In this document: piece by piece, positions 1 through 10,812 of the stretch
Layout of the letters: each line of letters opens with the position of its first letter
Numbering within the stretch: the stretch's first letter is position 1
Assembly (NCBI GenBank): GCA_013817245.1
Contig: JACDDA010000001.1
Span: 372,001 to 436,000, forward strand
Direction of reading: 5' to 3'
Length of the DNA: 64,000 nucleotides
Source: Gammaproteobacteria bacterium
GTDB taxonomy: Bacteria > Pseudomonadota > Gammaproteobacteria > HTCC5015
The notes under the pieces: generated by a model
What the model saw: only the letters and a program-made list of their open reading frames with translations
What the model was told of the DNA's origin: nothing
Database searches by the model: none
Translations under genes and position numbers: made by a program

Positions 1-842
1 CCTACGCCACCGGCAACCACTATGCGTTTCAAACCCGTTTGTTGCAAAGCGCGATCGACCTTCATAGATAAGGTGTCTACCACCGCTTCTTCAAATGCGC
101 GGGCAATATCCGCACGCGTTTGTGCATCCATCGCAGAACCATCTAATAATCGCTGAATCGTTAACGCCACAGCGGTTTTTAAACCACTAAAACTAAAATC
201 TAGCCCAGGTCTGTCGGTCATAGGACGAGGGAAACGGGCTTTACCTTGAAACCGTGAAGCATCTCCGTGCTCAGCCAAGGCAGCCAAGGCCGGCCCACCG
301 GGATAACCTAAGCCTAATAATTTGGCTGTTTTATCAAACGCCTCACCGGCCGCGTCATCCAAACTTTGTCCCAGTAATTCATATTGCCCCAACGCGCTTA
401 CCGCCATCAGCTGAGTGTGGCCACCGGATACTAATAAGGCTAAAAAAGGAAATTCAGGCGCGGGTTCTTCTAATAACGGCGCTAATAAATGGCCTTCCAT
501 GTGATGTACACCTATCGCGGGACAACCCAAGCTCCAGGCTAAGGATTTCGCAAAAGCAGCGCCGGTTAACAAGGCGCCTATCAGGCCGGGGCCTTCGGTA
601 TAGGCAATCGCATCGAAGCTATTTGGATCAATTTGGGTTTCCGCCAATAATTGTTGATACAGCGCGGGCAAGCGCCGCACATGATCTCGTGAGGCTAATT
701 CGGGAACGACCCCGCCGTATTCGGCATGCAAAGCGACTTGGGAATGCAAAACATGCCCCAACAAACCCTGCTGACGATCATAAATCGCCAATCCGGTCTC
801 ATCGCAGGATGTTTCTATGCCTAAAACCCTTATTGTTTTCAT
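1..842 (-). CDS. tsaD: tRNA N6-threonylcarbamoyladenosine synthase subunit TsaD (3' end cut by window edge)
   Basis: TsaD transfers the threonylcarbamoyl group to A37 of ANN-decoding tRNAs, working with TsaB and TsaE in the cytoplasm. Reading leftward from the ATG at 842, the protein begins [17 protein letters not shown], the ASKHA-type N-terminus of the family. The metal-binding HMEGH motif lies at about residues 114-118, followed by LLVSGGHTQ. The frame stays open to base 1, where it reads IVVAGGVG, a late glycine-rich motif; about 280 codons of the usual 340 or so are present. It is divergent from rpsU, a classical arrangement in proteobacteria. The identification is secure; only the C-terminus is missing. 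Confidence 0.97.
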   Translation of the reverse strand, partial: MKTIRVLGIETSCDETGLAIYDRQQGLLGHVLHSQVALHAEYGGVVPELASRDHVRRLPALYQQLLAETQIDPNSFDAIAYTEGPGLIGALLTGAAFAKSLAWSLGCPAIGVHHMEGHLLAPLLEEPAPEFPFLALLVSGGHTQLMAVSALGQYELLGQSLDDAAGEAFDKTAKLLGLGYPGGPALAALAEHGDASRFQGKARFPRPMTDRPGLDFSFSGLKTAVALTIQRLLDGSAMDAQTRADIARAFEEAVVDTLSMKVDRALQQTGLKRIVVAGGV

Positions 843-859
843 ATCTACGCTTTCTATGT

Positions 860-887
860 TTGCTTTCGCTGGAGTCGCGATTATAAT
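860..887 (+). promoter_or_regulatory. Putative sigma70 promoter of rpsU
   Basis: A perfect TATAAT lies at 882-887, with TTGCTT at 860-865 and a 16-base spacer. It sits in the tsaD/rpsU divergent gap, 32 bases before the rpsU start. This is pattern recognition only. Confidence 0.55.
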
Positions 888-919
888 CGGCGACCCTTGA
901 ATTGGAGAGTGTTACTTTC

Positions 920-1135
920 ATGCCGAATGTCCGTGTTAAAGAGAACGAACCTTTTGAATCTGCTATGCGTCGTTTTAAGCGTACGTGTGAAAAAGCCGGT
1001 GTTTTGACCGAAACCCGCCGTCGTGAGTTTTATGAAAAGCCTACTACCGAACGCAAGCGTAAATCTGCTGCTGCGGTAAAACGCCATCAAAAGCGTATTT
1101 CTAAAGAACATTCTCGTCGCATACGCCTTTATTAA
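920..1135 (+). CDS. rpsU: 30S ribosomal protein S21
   Basis: S21 is a small basic protein of the 30S subunit platform, needed for efficient initiation. The 71-residue product has the length of the E. coli protein and its typical features: a start [26 protein letters not shown] in the middle and a strongly basic tail ending RRIRLY. I chose the ATG at 920, with a GGAG-like site at 904-908, over the in-frame TTG at 902, because the family starts at MP(N/V). It normally heads the rpsU-dnaG-rpoD macromolecular synthesis operon. Here it is followed by yqeY, but dnaG lies about 22 kb away. Confidence 0.97.
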   Translation: MPNVRVKENEPFESAMRRFKRTCEKAGVLTETRRREFYEKPTTERKRKSAAAVKRHQKRISKEHSRRIRLY

Positions 1136-1195
1136 GCCGTTTGCATCAACTCGATCCCCTAAATCCATAAGGGTGGTCAAGGTTGTGAGTCAATT

Positions 1196-1654
1196 ATGAG
1201 TGTCGCCAACGAAAACCTGAAAACCCGTCTTCAGGATGACATGAAAGCCAGCATGCGTGCGGGTGAAAAGACACGCTTGGGTACGATTCGGTTAATTTTG
1301 TCGGCCATTAAACAAATTGAAGTCGACGAACGCATTGAACTAGACAATACCCGGATCTTAGCCATCTTAGACAAAATGGTGAAACAGCGTCGTGAATCTA
1401 TTGGCCATTTTGAAAAAGCTGCGCGGCAAGATTTGATCGACATTGAACAAGCAGAATTAGTGTTGATTCAATCTTATCTGCCGGAACCCTTAAGCGAAGC
1501 AGACATTTTAGGCTTAATTGACGCCGTCATCGCTGAAACAGGCGCAAGCTCTGCGAAAGACATGGGCAAAGTCATGGCATTGCTCAAACCAAGATTACAA
1601 GGTCGCGCTGACATCGGCCAAGTTAGCACTCTAATTAAAACCAAATTAGCTTGA
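1196..1654 (+). CDS. yqeY: GatB/YqeY domain protein
   Basis: The 152-residue protein matches the YqeY family throughout: N-terminal LKTRLQDDMKASMRAGEK, RLGTIRLILSAIKQIEVDER, and a C-terminal QGRADIGQVSTLIKTKL. The fold is shared with the tail domain of the amidotransferase GatB. A role in tRNA-dependent amidation has been suggested for the family but is not established. It follows rpsU by 60 bases on the same strand, a common neighbour pair, and probably shares its transcript. A short inverted repeat (GATTCC at 1653-1658, GGAATC at 1670-1675) overlaps the stop codon but has no T-run. Confidence 0.93.
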   Translation: MSVANENLKTRLQDDMKASMRAGEKTRLGTIRLILSAIKQIEVDERIELDNTRILAILDKMVKQRRESIGHFEKAARQDLIDIEQAELVLIQSYLPEPLSEADILGLIDAVIAETGASSAKDMGKVMALLKPRLQGRADIGQVSTLIKTKLA

Positions 1655-3133
<1,479 letters not shown>

Positions 3134-3186
3134 GCGGACGTATTCGTTAGACTTCAAAGGTTTACCCTATTATTCTGAGTCGTTAA

Positions 3187-3205
3187 GATTGCGGTTATCG
3201 CAATC
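3187..3205. other. Perfect 7-bp inverted repeat upstream of hemE
   Basis: GATTGCG at 3187-3193 and CGCAATC at 3199-3205 form a perfect hairpin with a 5-base loop, 56 bases before the hemE start. No T-run follows, so a terminator is unlikely. It could be an operator or a leader structure. Confidence 0.4.
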
Positions 3206-3260
3206 GATACAGAATTCAAAATAAATTCATTCGCCTCTGTTACGCGCAGGATGTAGTGTC

Positions 3261-4328
3261 ATGACCAGCCCCTTGCAAAATGATCGCTTTCTTAAAGCAC
3301 TGTTGCGTGAACCCGTGGATCGCACGCCGGTTTGGATCATGCGTCAAGCAGGTCGTTATTTACCGGAGTATCGTGCGACACGCGCTAAAGCCGGTAATTT
3401 TATGGGCTTATGCACTAATCCTGAATTAGCCTGCGAAGTTACGCTACAACCACTCGAACGTTTTCCACTCGACGCCGCTATTTTATTTTCTGATATTTTA
3501 ACTATCCCTGATGCCATGGGTTTAGGTTTGTATTTTTCGGAAGGCGAAGGCCCGCGTTTTAAACATCCAGTACAAACGCTTAAAGCCATTGAAGCGTTAC
3601 CCATACCCGATCCAGAACAAGAATTACGTTATGTGATGGATGCCGTACGCACTATTCGCAAAGCGTTAAAGGGGCGAGTGCCATTAATTGGTTTCTCTGG
3701 CAGTCCGTGGACGCTCGCAACGTACATGGTAGAAGGTAGTTCTACTAAAAATTTCGAACACATTAAACGCTTGATGTTTTCTGAACCTGCGACCTTGCAT
3801 TTATTATTAGAAAAAACGGCGCAATCGGTTACCAGTTATTTGAACGCACAAATTGCGGCGGGCGCACAAGCCGTTATGATTTTTGATACGTGGGGCGGTG
3901 TGTTATCACCCGCAACTTATCGCGAATTTTCTTTGCACTATATGCAACAGATTGTTTCACAACTCACCACTCATGCCGATGGTCGTCGCGTACCTTGCAC
4001 CTTGTTTACTAAAAACGGCGGTAACTGGTTAGCTGATATGGCGAAAACAGGTTGTGATGCCTTAGGTGTTGATTGGACTTATTCATTAAGCGACGCACGT
4101 CGTGCGGTTAATGATAGCGTTGCATTACAAGGTAATATGGATCCTTCTATTTTATATGCTGATCCAGATACGATTCGTCGCGAAGTTGGTAATGTATTAC
4201 GTGATTACGGCCCTGGTAATGGTCATGTATTTAATTTAGGTCACGGCATTCATCCTGGTATTCATCCTGACAATGTCGCCGCCTTAGTACAAGCCGTGCA
4301 TGATTTAAGTCCTGCTTATCACACTTAA
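3261..4328 (+). CDS. hemE: Uroporphyrinogen decarboxylase
   Basis: HemE removes four carboxylates from uroporphyrinogen III to give coproporphyrinogen III in haem synthesis. The 355-residue protein has the family signatures: [16 protein letters not shown] near residue 25 (substrate-binding arginine), the conserved aspartate in [12 protein letters not shown] near 80, [13 protein letters not shown] near 150, FDTWGG near 210, and the C-terminal NLGHGIHPG. The ATG at 3261 has AGGA at 3248-3251. It lies downstream of gltD, as in Pseudomonas, and a 23-base gap separates it from the following MFS gene. Confidence 0.97.
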   Translation: MTSPLQNDRFLKALLREPVDRTPVWIMRQAGRYLPEYRATRAKAGNFMGLCTNPELACEVTLQPLERFPLDAAILFSDILTIPDAMGLGLYFSEGEGPRFKHPVQTLKAIEALPIPDPEQELRYVMDAVRTIRKALKGRVPLIGFSGSPWTLATYMVEGSSTKNFEHIKRLMFSEPATLHLLLEKTAQSVTSYLNAQIAAGAQAVMIFDTWGGVLSPATYREFSLHYMQQIVSQLTTHADGRRVPCTLFTKNGGNWLADMAKTGCDALGVDWTYSLSDARRAVNDSVALQGNMDPSILYADPDTIRREVGNVLRDYGPGNGHVFNLGHGIHPGIHPDNVAALVQAVHDLSPAYHT

Positions 4329-4351
4329 CATCACATATTTATAAAACCAAT

Positions 4352-5530
4352 ATGAACACTGCCTCGTTTCCAAATCGAAACATTTGGTTGCTGTGTCTCT
4401 CGCAAGCCATATTACTTACACATTCCATCACCTTAGTCACCATTGATGGTTTAGTGGGCGCACAGTTAGCGCCTCATGCTAAATGGTCGACCTTACCGAT
4501 CACTGCGTTTGTATTTGGTTCAGCATTAATAATTTTACCCGCTGCATTTTTTATGCAACGCTTTGGCAGACGTTTAGGTTTTTCTTTAGCTGCGTTGTTT
4601 GGCATGGCAGGTTGCGCGTGTAGCGCGTTCGCAATATGGCAACAAAATTTTTGGCTGTTGTGTTTAGGCGCGATATTTATCGGCAACTACATGGGCATTG
4701 GTCAATATTATCGTTTTGCCGCCAGTGAAGTTGTTGATGCCAACTTTAAAAGCAAAGCTATTTCTTGGGTATTAGCTGGCGGTATTGTGGGTGGCGTGGT
4801 CGGCCCAGAGCTCAGCAAATTTACCCGTGATTTAATGCCTACCGCTTTTGTTGGTTCATTTATTATCATGATGTTATTAAGCGCGGCGGCTTTTTTCTTG
4901 GCGCGACAGCTTAACATTCCGCACTCTCGGAATCACAATGCATCTGCGCCTCAAGCACGCGCCCTGTTTACTATTATTCGCCAACCTATTTTTATTATTG
5001 CTGTACTCGGAGCCGCCTTAGGTTCTGGCGTGATGAGCTTATTAATGACCGCAACACCTTTAGCAATGCATGCGCATCATCATAGTTACAATGCAACTGC
5101 CTTTGTTATTGAATGGCATGTGATTGCTATGTTTTTGCCTTCATTTTTTACCGGCCATTTGATTCAAAAACATGGCGCACAAAAAGTTATGTTAGCAGGG
5201 ATCGCGTTTAATATATTGGCCTTAGGTTTTGCGTTTAGTCATCTACAAGTATTAGATTTTTGGTTATCGCTCGTGTGTGTTGGCATTGGCTGGAATTTTT
5301 TATTCATCGGTGGCACCACCTTGCTCACGCACGTTTGCTTGCCGGGAGAACAAGCCAAAGTACAAGGCAGCAATGATTTTTTAGTGCTGTGCGCGCAACT
5401 CATTGCGTCTTTATCGGCTGGTTTTTTGTTAGCCAAGGGCGGTTGGCTTGCGCTCAATATAATCGCCTTGCCGTTTGTATTATTGGTGTTAGTCGCTGTG
5501 TTGTTTTTGCGCGAACCGCGCACAACTTAA
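4352..5530 (+). CDS. MFS transporter, substrate unknown
   Basis: This is a 392-residue integral membrane protein with about 12 hydrophobic segments and the general look of major facilitator permeases. The MFS motif-A region appears as FFMQRFGRRLGF near residue 70, between TM2 and TM3, and a central hydrophilic loop with His/Asn/Ser-rich sequence near 195 divides the halves. It resembles small drug- or metabolite-efflux permeases, but I see nothing that fixes the substrate. It is 23 bases after hemE and probably co-transcribed. Its stop overlaps by four bases the end of the convergent gene on the minus strand. Confidence 0.85.
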   Translation: MNTASFPNRNIWLLCLSQAILLTHSITLVTIDGLVGAQLAPHAKWSTLPITAFVFGSALIILPAAFFMQRFGRRLGFSLAALFGMAGCACSAFAIWQQNFWLLCLGAIFIGNYMGIGQYYRFAASEVVDANFKSKAISWVLAGGIVGGVVGPELSKFTRDLMPTAFVGSFIIMMLLSAAAFFLARQLNIPHSRNHNASAPQARALFTIIRQPIFIIAVLGAALGSGVMSLLMTATPLAMHAHHHSYNATAFVIEWHVIAMFLPSFFTGHLIQKHGAQKVMLAGIAFNILALGFAFSHLQVLDFWLSLVCVGIGWNFLFIGGTTLLTHVCLPGEQAKVQGSNDFLVLCAQLIASLSAGFLLAKGGWLALNIIALPFVLLVLVAVLFLREPRTT

Positions 5531-6135
5531 ATAAAGTTTTGCTCGTCAGCAATTAATTGCTCAACTGTTTTTATATCTGCTCGCTTCATCGGCTTACCAT
5601 CTACTGGACTAGCGGGAGCTTGACGCAAATCATCTACTGTAAATAAAGTTAATTCAATCGGCGTATCGCCGGCATTAAACATGCAAACAGTTTGGTCTTC
5701 GCGAACGCCTTTATAATTTTGCACGCTGCGTGTCCGTATAGTGCAATTAATTCCACGATCGCCTAGAAAAAACAAAACCTCTTCCACTGTTTCAGCAAAC
5801 ACATGCAAATGCACGGCAGCGTAAGGATCTGCGGTACCGTTTAATACTGAGCCGACTAAACGCGGATGAAATGCTATTAACCATCGCATCACGTCTAACG
5901 CAGCTTCGCGAAGTTGTTTAATTAAAAAAGGCTGGCTGTCGCTTTTAAATGCAAGCAAATAATCATAAAGCGCTTGTTGAATTTCTAGATTGCTCGGCAA
6001 GATTGCTTTATTACGCGTATCAACATCTGATCTTTCGCAAGCTTTATGTTTGGCTTGCTCATAATCACGCACCGCTTCTTCATACATAATTTGCGCCGCA
6101 GTGCGCGCCAGTTGTAATCGCATCTTTTCATTCAT
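5527..6135 (-). CDS. Hypothetical protein with nucleotidyltransferase-like motif, downstream of PBP1A
   Basis: The 202-residue soluble protein starts three bases after the ponA stop, so it is very likely translated from the same mRNA. The first half is helical. The middle reads RLVGSVLNGTADPYAAVHLHVFAE (residues about 95-118, shown here broken by function: G-S, a loop, then H-L-H), which resembles the nucleotidyltransferase G-S...D-x-D signature, but the metal-binding acidic pair is replaced by H-x-H. I therefore see a possible NTase fold with a non-canonical or lost active site. No signal peptide or membrane segment is visible. Similar proteins occur in other gammaproteobacteria as far as I recall, without known function. 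Confidence 0.7.
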   Translation of the reverse strand: MNEKMRLQLARTAAQIMYEEAVRDYEQAKHKACERSDVDTRNKAILPSNLEIQQALYDYLLAFKSDSQPFLIKQLREAALDVMRWLIAFHPRLVGSVLNGTADPYAAVHLHVFAETVEEVLFFLGDRGINCTIRTRSVQNYKGVREDQTVCMFNAGDTPIELTLFTVDDLRQAPASPVDGKPMKRADIKTVEQLIADEQNFI

Positions 6136-6138
6136 GCT

Positions 6139-9012
6139 TTAAAATAATTCCGTGGCTCCCACTGGCCGCGTGCTGCCTGCCGGACTTTCATCATCCGCGG
6201 TTGAAGCAGGCGATTCTTCCGTAGGCACATCTTCTTCTTTGAATAATTCAAAAATAGTTTCCGTGCTATACGGCGATACTAACAAACCCGTTTTTGCATC
6301 TACTCGAATGTTCACAATGCCCGTGGGTTGCGCGCGCGATCTTTCCGGCTTGTCTTTTAACGCTACTCGCATGTAATCAATCCACACCGGTAACGCCGCG
6401 TGCGAACCTGCTTCTACAGCGCCCAAGGGATCATGATTGTCGTAACCTATCCACACGGTTGCAGCAATGTCTTGGTTGTAGCCAGAAAACCAAGCGTCGC
6501 GTTGATCATTCGTGGTGCCGGTTTTGCCCGCTAAATCATTGCGGCCTAACTCGCGCGCGCGCGCCGCAGTTCCTCGTCGAATCACATCTTGTAATATGTG
6601 AGTGATTAAATAATTATCCCGCTTCTCCATAATTCGTTTAGCGATTTTTATTTTGCGTACCGGCGCCACATATTTTTCATTTTCAGTCTGCGCCGCAACA
6701 TCCATATCACTTAATAATGAAGCGGCATCTTCTCGCACTTTGTTTTGCACCATCAGCGCTGTATTTAATTGCACACCGCTTTGATTATCATCCAATGGGG
6801 TTGCAACGACAGCTTCTTCAGGACTTTGCGCTGGTTTTTCATGTTCAGTATTTTTCGCGAGTTGCTCCGGCAACATTTTAGTTTCGGTACAATCACGACA
6901 AACTTGCGCGTAATCAGTTACTAAAATAACGCGGCCTTGTTCGTCTTCAACCCGATCAATAATCCACGGCGATATTTTATAGCCGCCATTAGCTAACGCT
7001 GCATAGCCGGTCGCTAATTCCATTGGCGTTATCGTACCCGTACCTAAGGCCAAAGATAAATTTCTCGGCACAGTCTTATCTTTAAATCCAAAACGTTTTA
7101 CATATTCTAAGGCTTTGCCAATACCTAACTGATTTAATAAACGAATAGAAACCAGATTACGAGATTTAACTAAACCTTCACGCAAACGCATGGGACCATA
7201 AAATTCGCCGCTGTAATTTTCTGGGCGCCATTTGCCTTCTAAAGTAGGATCATCAATGACTAACGGCGCATCTAAAATAATAGACGCGGGTGTATAACCA
7301 TTCGCTAATGCTGCTGCATATACAAAGGGTTTAAAATTAGATCCCGGCTGACGCTCGGCTTGTAAGGCGCGATTAAATTTACTTCTAAAATAATCAAAAC
7401 CACCCGCCACCGATAACACTGCACCGTTATCAGGATTCAATGAAACCAATGCGCCCTCAACCATCGGCATTTGACTTAAACGCCATTCTTCAGGGATCGC
7501 AGTTGGACGCACCCAAACAAAATGTCCAACGGCAACTGCGCTATGAATTGTTTTTAAAGATTCGCCTAAAGAATCCACGTTAATAAATTTGCGCGCCCAT
7601 TTCGCTTGTTCCCAGGGCAGCGAACCATATTGTCCTCTACCTAAATACAAATAAGCACGACCCGACGTGGCGATTTTTTTATCGACTGTTGGTTTATCTT
7701 CTAAAACCGCCAACACTAATGCCGGGCGCAAGCCTCTAAATTGTCCTGCTGCGAATAAGGCCTGATCTGCATCGTGATCAGCGATGGTAAATACATTTGC
7801 TTGTTGCGGGTCAGGTGTTAAAGACAAAACACCTCGATTAATTAGATCACGTTTATTTGCATTTTCAGCTTCTACTTCTTCTACCGAAACATCTTCTTCA
7901 GGCAACGCTTCAATTACCGCTGGAACAACTTTTAACGCTTGCGCATTCGCTGGCAAAATTAATTTATTAAATGCTCCTCTATAACCATGACGCTCATCAT
8001 AGGCAAACAAACCGGCACGCAATGCTTCTGTAGCCGCGTTTTGCATCTTGCTATCTAACGTGGTGTAAACCTTATATCCACCTGTATACAAAGTATCGCC
8101 TAAACGTTCGACCAGTTCTGCGCGCACCATTTCTGCTGCGTATTGAGCATCAACATCTGTGGCCATTTCATTTTCGATAACGGTTAATGGGGCTTGTAAA
8201 CTATTTTTATAATCCTCTTCATTAATCATATCGAGCTGCCACATACGACGTAAAACATAATTACGACGTTGCAACGCGCGCGCGGGATTGATGATGGGGT
8301 TGTAACTAGAAGGTGCTTTAGGCAAACCGGCGACCAAGGCAATTTCAGGCAAAGTTAGTTCATCAATTTTTTTACCATAATAAATTTGTGCTGCTGCAGC
8401 AACGCCATACGCTCGCTTACCTAGGTAAATTTTATTTAGATACAACTCCAGTACTTTGTCTTTGCTCAGTTCTTTATTAATTCGCAAGGCGAGTAAAATT
8501 TCTCGGAATTTACGAATGAAACTTTTTTCATTTGTTAAAAAGAAATTACGCGCGACCTGCATAGTAATGGTACTGCCGCCTTGCTTCTTTTCACCGGTAA
8601 CCGCAAAACTCAACACCGCTCGCAATAAACCTTGGTAATCCACACCCGGGTGTTTGTAAAAACGATCATCTTCGGCTGCGATAAAGGCATTTTTTACTAA
8701 TACGGGAATTTGTTCACCTGCCAAAGGAATCCGCCGTTTATCGCCGTATTCCGATATCAATTCATTATCTTGGGTATAAATGCGCAGCGGCTGTTGAAAT
8801 TGCACTTGATTTAATTGATCCACCATCGGCAATTGCGGGGCAATATAAAAATACAAACCGAGTACACCAATCACACCCACAATTGTAAGAGCAGCTAATC
8901 CAAGCAATCCGCGTTTTAACCACCGACGATGTAACTCTGCGCGCAGATCTTGATTATTTAATCCTACTTGAGTATCAATAGGCGCTTGCGGATCTTGTTC
9001 AGATGACGACAT
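6139..9012 (-). CDS. mrcA: Penicillin-binding protein 1A (bifunctional class A PBP)
   Basis: This enzyme polymerises lipid II and cross-links peptidoglycan in the periplasm. The 957 residues show a short cytoplasmic tail, one transmembrane segment at about 34-54, the glycosyltransferase domain with FIAAEDDRFYKHPG and GGSTITMQVARN, an OB-like insert, and the transpeptidase with SNFK (catalytic Ser558), SRN and KTGTT. It is about 100 residues longer than E. coli PBP1A (850); the extra length is in acidic linkers, one near 355-385 and one between the SxN and KTG motifs after CRDC. A C-terminal acidic, proline/serine-rich tail follows. It is divergent from pilM, as in Pseudomonas (ponA/pilMNOPQ). 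Confidence 0.97.
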   Translation of the reverse strand: MSSSEQDPQAPIDTQVGLNNQDLRAELHRRWLKRGLLGLAALTIVGVIGVLGLYFYIAPQLPMVDQLNQVQFQQPLRIYTQDNELISEYGDKRRIPLAGEQIPVLVKNAFIAAEDDRFYKHPGVDYQGLLRAVLSFAVTGEKKQGGSTITMQVARNFFLTNEKSFIRKFREILLALRINKELSKDKVLELYLNKIYLGKRAYGVAAAAQIYYGKKIDELTLPEIALVAGLPKAPSSYNPIINPARALQRRNYVLRRMWQLDMINEEDYKNSLQAPLTVIENEMATDVDAQYAAEMVRAELVERLGDTLYTGGYKVYTTLDSKMQNAATEALRAGLFAYDERHGYRGAFNKLILPANAQALKVVPAVIEALPEEDVSVEEVEAENANKRDLINRGVLSLTPDPQQANVFTIADHDADQALFAAGQFRGLRPALVLAVLEDKPTVDKKIATSGRAYLYLGRGQYGSLPWEQAKWARKFINVDSLGESLKTIHSAVAVGHFVWVRPTAIPEEWRLSQMPMVEGALVSLNPDNGAVLSVAGGFDYFRSKFNRALQAERQPGSNFKPFVYAAALANGYTPASIILDAPLVIDDPTLEGKWRPENYSGEFYGPMRLREGLVKSRNLVSIRLLNQLGIGKALEYVKRFGFKDKTVPRNLSLALGTGTITPMELATGYAALANGGYKISPWIIDRVEDEQGRVILVTDYAQVCRDCTETKMLPEQLAKNTEHEKPAQSPEEAVVATPLDDNQSGVQLNTALMVQNKVREDAASLLSDMDVAAQTENEKYVAPVRKIKIAKRIMEKRDNYLITHILQDVIRRGTAARARELGRNDLAGKTGTTNDQRDAWFSGYNQDIAATVWIGYDNHDPLGAVEAGSHAALPVWIDYMRVALKDKPERSRAQPTGIVNIRVDAKTGLLVSPYSTETIFELFKEEDVPTEESPASTADDESPAGSTRPVGATELF

Positions 9013-9041
9013 TGTGAAGGCTCATGGTTACGATGCGCAGG

Positions 9042-9071
9042 ATTATATAGGTATCAAAACAGCAAGGCGAA
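9042..9071 (-). promoter_or_regulatory. Putative promoter of the PBP1A gene
   Basis: On the minus strand a perfect TATAAT (complement of 9042-9047) is preceded by TTCGCC (complement of 9066-9071) with an 18-base spacer, 30 bases upstream of the start codon. The -35 match is poor. Confidence 0.4.
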
Positions 9072-9178
9072 ACTAAGCTGAATCAGCATTTAGGCTAGTA
9101 TTTTTATGTACTTAGTACTAGTATTTAAACCACATATTCATGTAGGCTATGTAAACCCATAAAGACAAAGGAAATTAT

Positions 9179-10246
9179 GTGTTTTTGATCGGCAGAAAAA
9201 CCCCACCGCGATTGGGAGTGGATATCAGTTCCACCTCGGTTAAGGTACTGGAATTCAGCCGGGCTGGCAAAGACTCGTATCGGGTTGAAGCCTATGCCGT
9301 AGAGCCCCTTCCAGCAAATGCTGTCGTGGAAAAATCAATCCAGGACATTGAAGCTGTGGGCGAATGCTTGCGCAGAGCAGTAAAAAAATCAGGCACTCGC
9401 GCTAAAGAAGCCGTAATGGCTGTTGCCGGCTCCGCCGTGATCACCAAAAAAATTAATATGCCTGCCAGTTTGACCGAAGACGAAATGGAACTGCAAATTC
9501 AGCTTGAAGCTGATCAATATATTCCATATCCCTTAGATGAAGTTAATCTCGATTTCCAAATTCTCGGCCAATTGCCGAACAATCCCGAAACCGTTGAAGT
9601 GTTATTAGCGGCATCACGCAGCGAAAATATTGAAATGCGTCAAGCGGTCGCAGAGCTTGCGGGCTTAAAAGTCAAAATCATTGATGTAGAAGCCTATACT
9701 ATTGAAAGCTGCTACCGTTTATTAAGCGAACAAATTCCTGATTATGGTGTAGATAAAACCGCCGCTATTATCGACATCGGCGCAACCATGACCTGTTTAA
9801 ATGTCATCGAAGATGGTCGTCTAATTTATACTCGTGAACAACCTTTTGGCGGTAAATTACTTACTGAAGAAATCATGCGTCGGTACGGCTTATCTTATGA
9901 AGATGCCGGACGCGTTAAAAAAGAAGGCGGCTTGCCTGAAAACTACGAGCCCGAAGTTCTATTTCCATTTAAAGAAACCATGGCGCAGCAAGTCGGTCGC
10001 TTTCTACAATTTTTTTACTCTTCCAGTGAGCACGAACACGTCGACCAAATATTATTAGCCGGCGGCTGCTCTAGCATCGAAGGTATTGCGGAGCTAGTAG
10101 AAGCAAATTTAGGCATCCCTACTATACTCGCCGATCCCTTTTCTAACGCTAAACTTTCCGGACGCATTCCTAAAGCCCGCATTCAAAACGATGCACCTGC
10201 TTTATTGATTGCCTGTGGACTGGCTGTCCGTGGAGTCGACGGATGA
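9179..10246 (+). CDS. pilM: Type IV pilus inner-membrane platform protein PilM
   Basis: PilM is an actin-like (FtsA-like) cytoplasmic protein that binds the N-terminal tail of PilN and links the assembly motors to the alignment complex. The 355-residue protein starts near LGVDISSTSVKVLEFSR and has an ATPase-type IIDIGATMTCLNVIEDG near 198 and ILLAGGCSSIEGI near 288. The start is the GTG at 9179, preceded by AAGGA; the overlapping ATG at 9177 runs straight into a stop (ATG-TGT-TTT-TGA). It is the first gene of pilMNOPQ, and its stop overlaps the pilN start (ATGA). Confidence 0.96.
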   Translation: MFLIGRKTPPRLGVDISSTSVKVLEFSRAGKDSYRVEAYAVEPLPANAVVEKSIQDIEAVGECLRRAVKKSGTRAKEAVMAVAGSAVITKKINMPASLTEDEMELQIQLEADQYIPYPLDEVNLDFQILGQLPNNPETVEVLLAASRSENIEMRQAVAELAGLKVKIIDVEAYTIESCYRLLSEQIPDYGVDKTAAIIDIGATMTCLNVIEDGRLIYTREQPFGGKLLTEEIMRRYGLSYEDAGRVKKEGGLPENYEPEVLFPFKETMAQQVGRFLQFFYSSSEHEHVDQILLAGGCSSIEGIAELVEANLGIPTILADPFSNAKLSGRIPKARIQNDAPALLIACGLAVRGVDG

Positions 10247-10797
10247 GCAATACTCGTTTAAACCTATTACCTTGGCGCGAAGAACTTCGTCGTCAAAAAA
10301 CTACTGAATTCAGCATTCTTGCTGGCGTGGTAATAGTAGCTACCTTAATTGTAGCGGCGGGCGCTTGGTTTCAAATTGGTTTAATGATCGATCATCAAAA
10401 AACTCGTAATCAATATTTAGAAAGCCAAATTAACGTCTTACAAACCAAATTAGACAAAATAAAAGAATTAGAGACTGTTAAAAACAATTTATTGGCACGG
10501 ATGAACATTATTCAAGAACTGCAGCGTAGCCGTCCCGAAGTTGTGCACTTATTTGAAGAAATTGTCAAAACCATACCCGACGGCCTCTGGGTAAGTAAAA
10601 TCAACCAACAAAATAAGAAATTGTCGATTGAAGGTTTAGCGGAATCTAATGCTCGCGTTTCTGCTTATATGCGTAATCTAGAAGCGTCGACGTGGTTGAA
10701 AAATCCAGTTTTAGATGTGATTACGGCGGACAAAGAAACGAAAGTAGCGCAATTCACGCTATCCGCAGAACAAGAATCTCCTAATGCTGAGAAATAA
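10243..10797 (+). CDS. pilN: Type IV pilus assembly protein PilN
   Basis: PilN is a bitopic inner-membrane protein whose cytoplasmic tail binds PilM and whose periplasmic domain pairs with PilO. The 184 residues begin with the conserved NLLPWREE motif at residues 6-13, which docks to PilM. A transmembrane helix (about 24-45), a coiled coil (about 50-85) and a ferredoxin-like periplasmic domain follow. The start overlaps the pilM stop by four bases, consistent with translational coupling. Confidence 0.95.
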   Translation: MSNTRLNLLPWREELRRQKTTEFSILAGVVIVATLIVAAGAWFQIGLMIDHQKTRNQYLESQINVLQTKLDKIKELETVKNNLLARMNIIQELQRSRPEVVHLFEEIVKTIPDGLWVSKINQQNKKLSIEGLAESNARVSAYMRNLEASTWLKNPVLDVITADKETKVAQFTLSAEQESPNAEK

Positions 10798-10812
10798 TCA
10801 GGAATATTCGGC

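Noticed and set aside
254-1180. Long open frames on the plus strand opposite tsaD (254-886) and on the minus strand opposite rpsU (881-1180).
   Set aside because: They are antisense to well-conserved genes, are arginine/proline- or serine-rich without family features, and have no ribosome sites.
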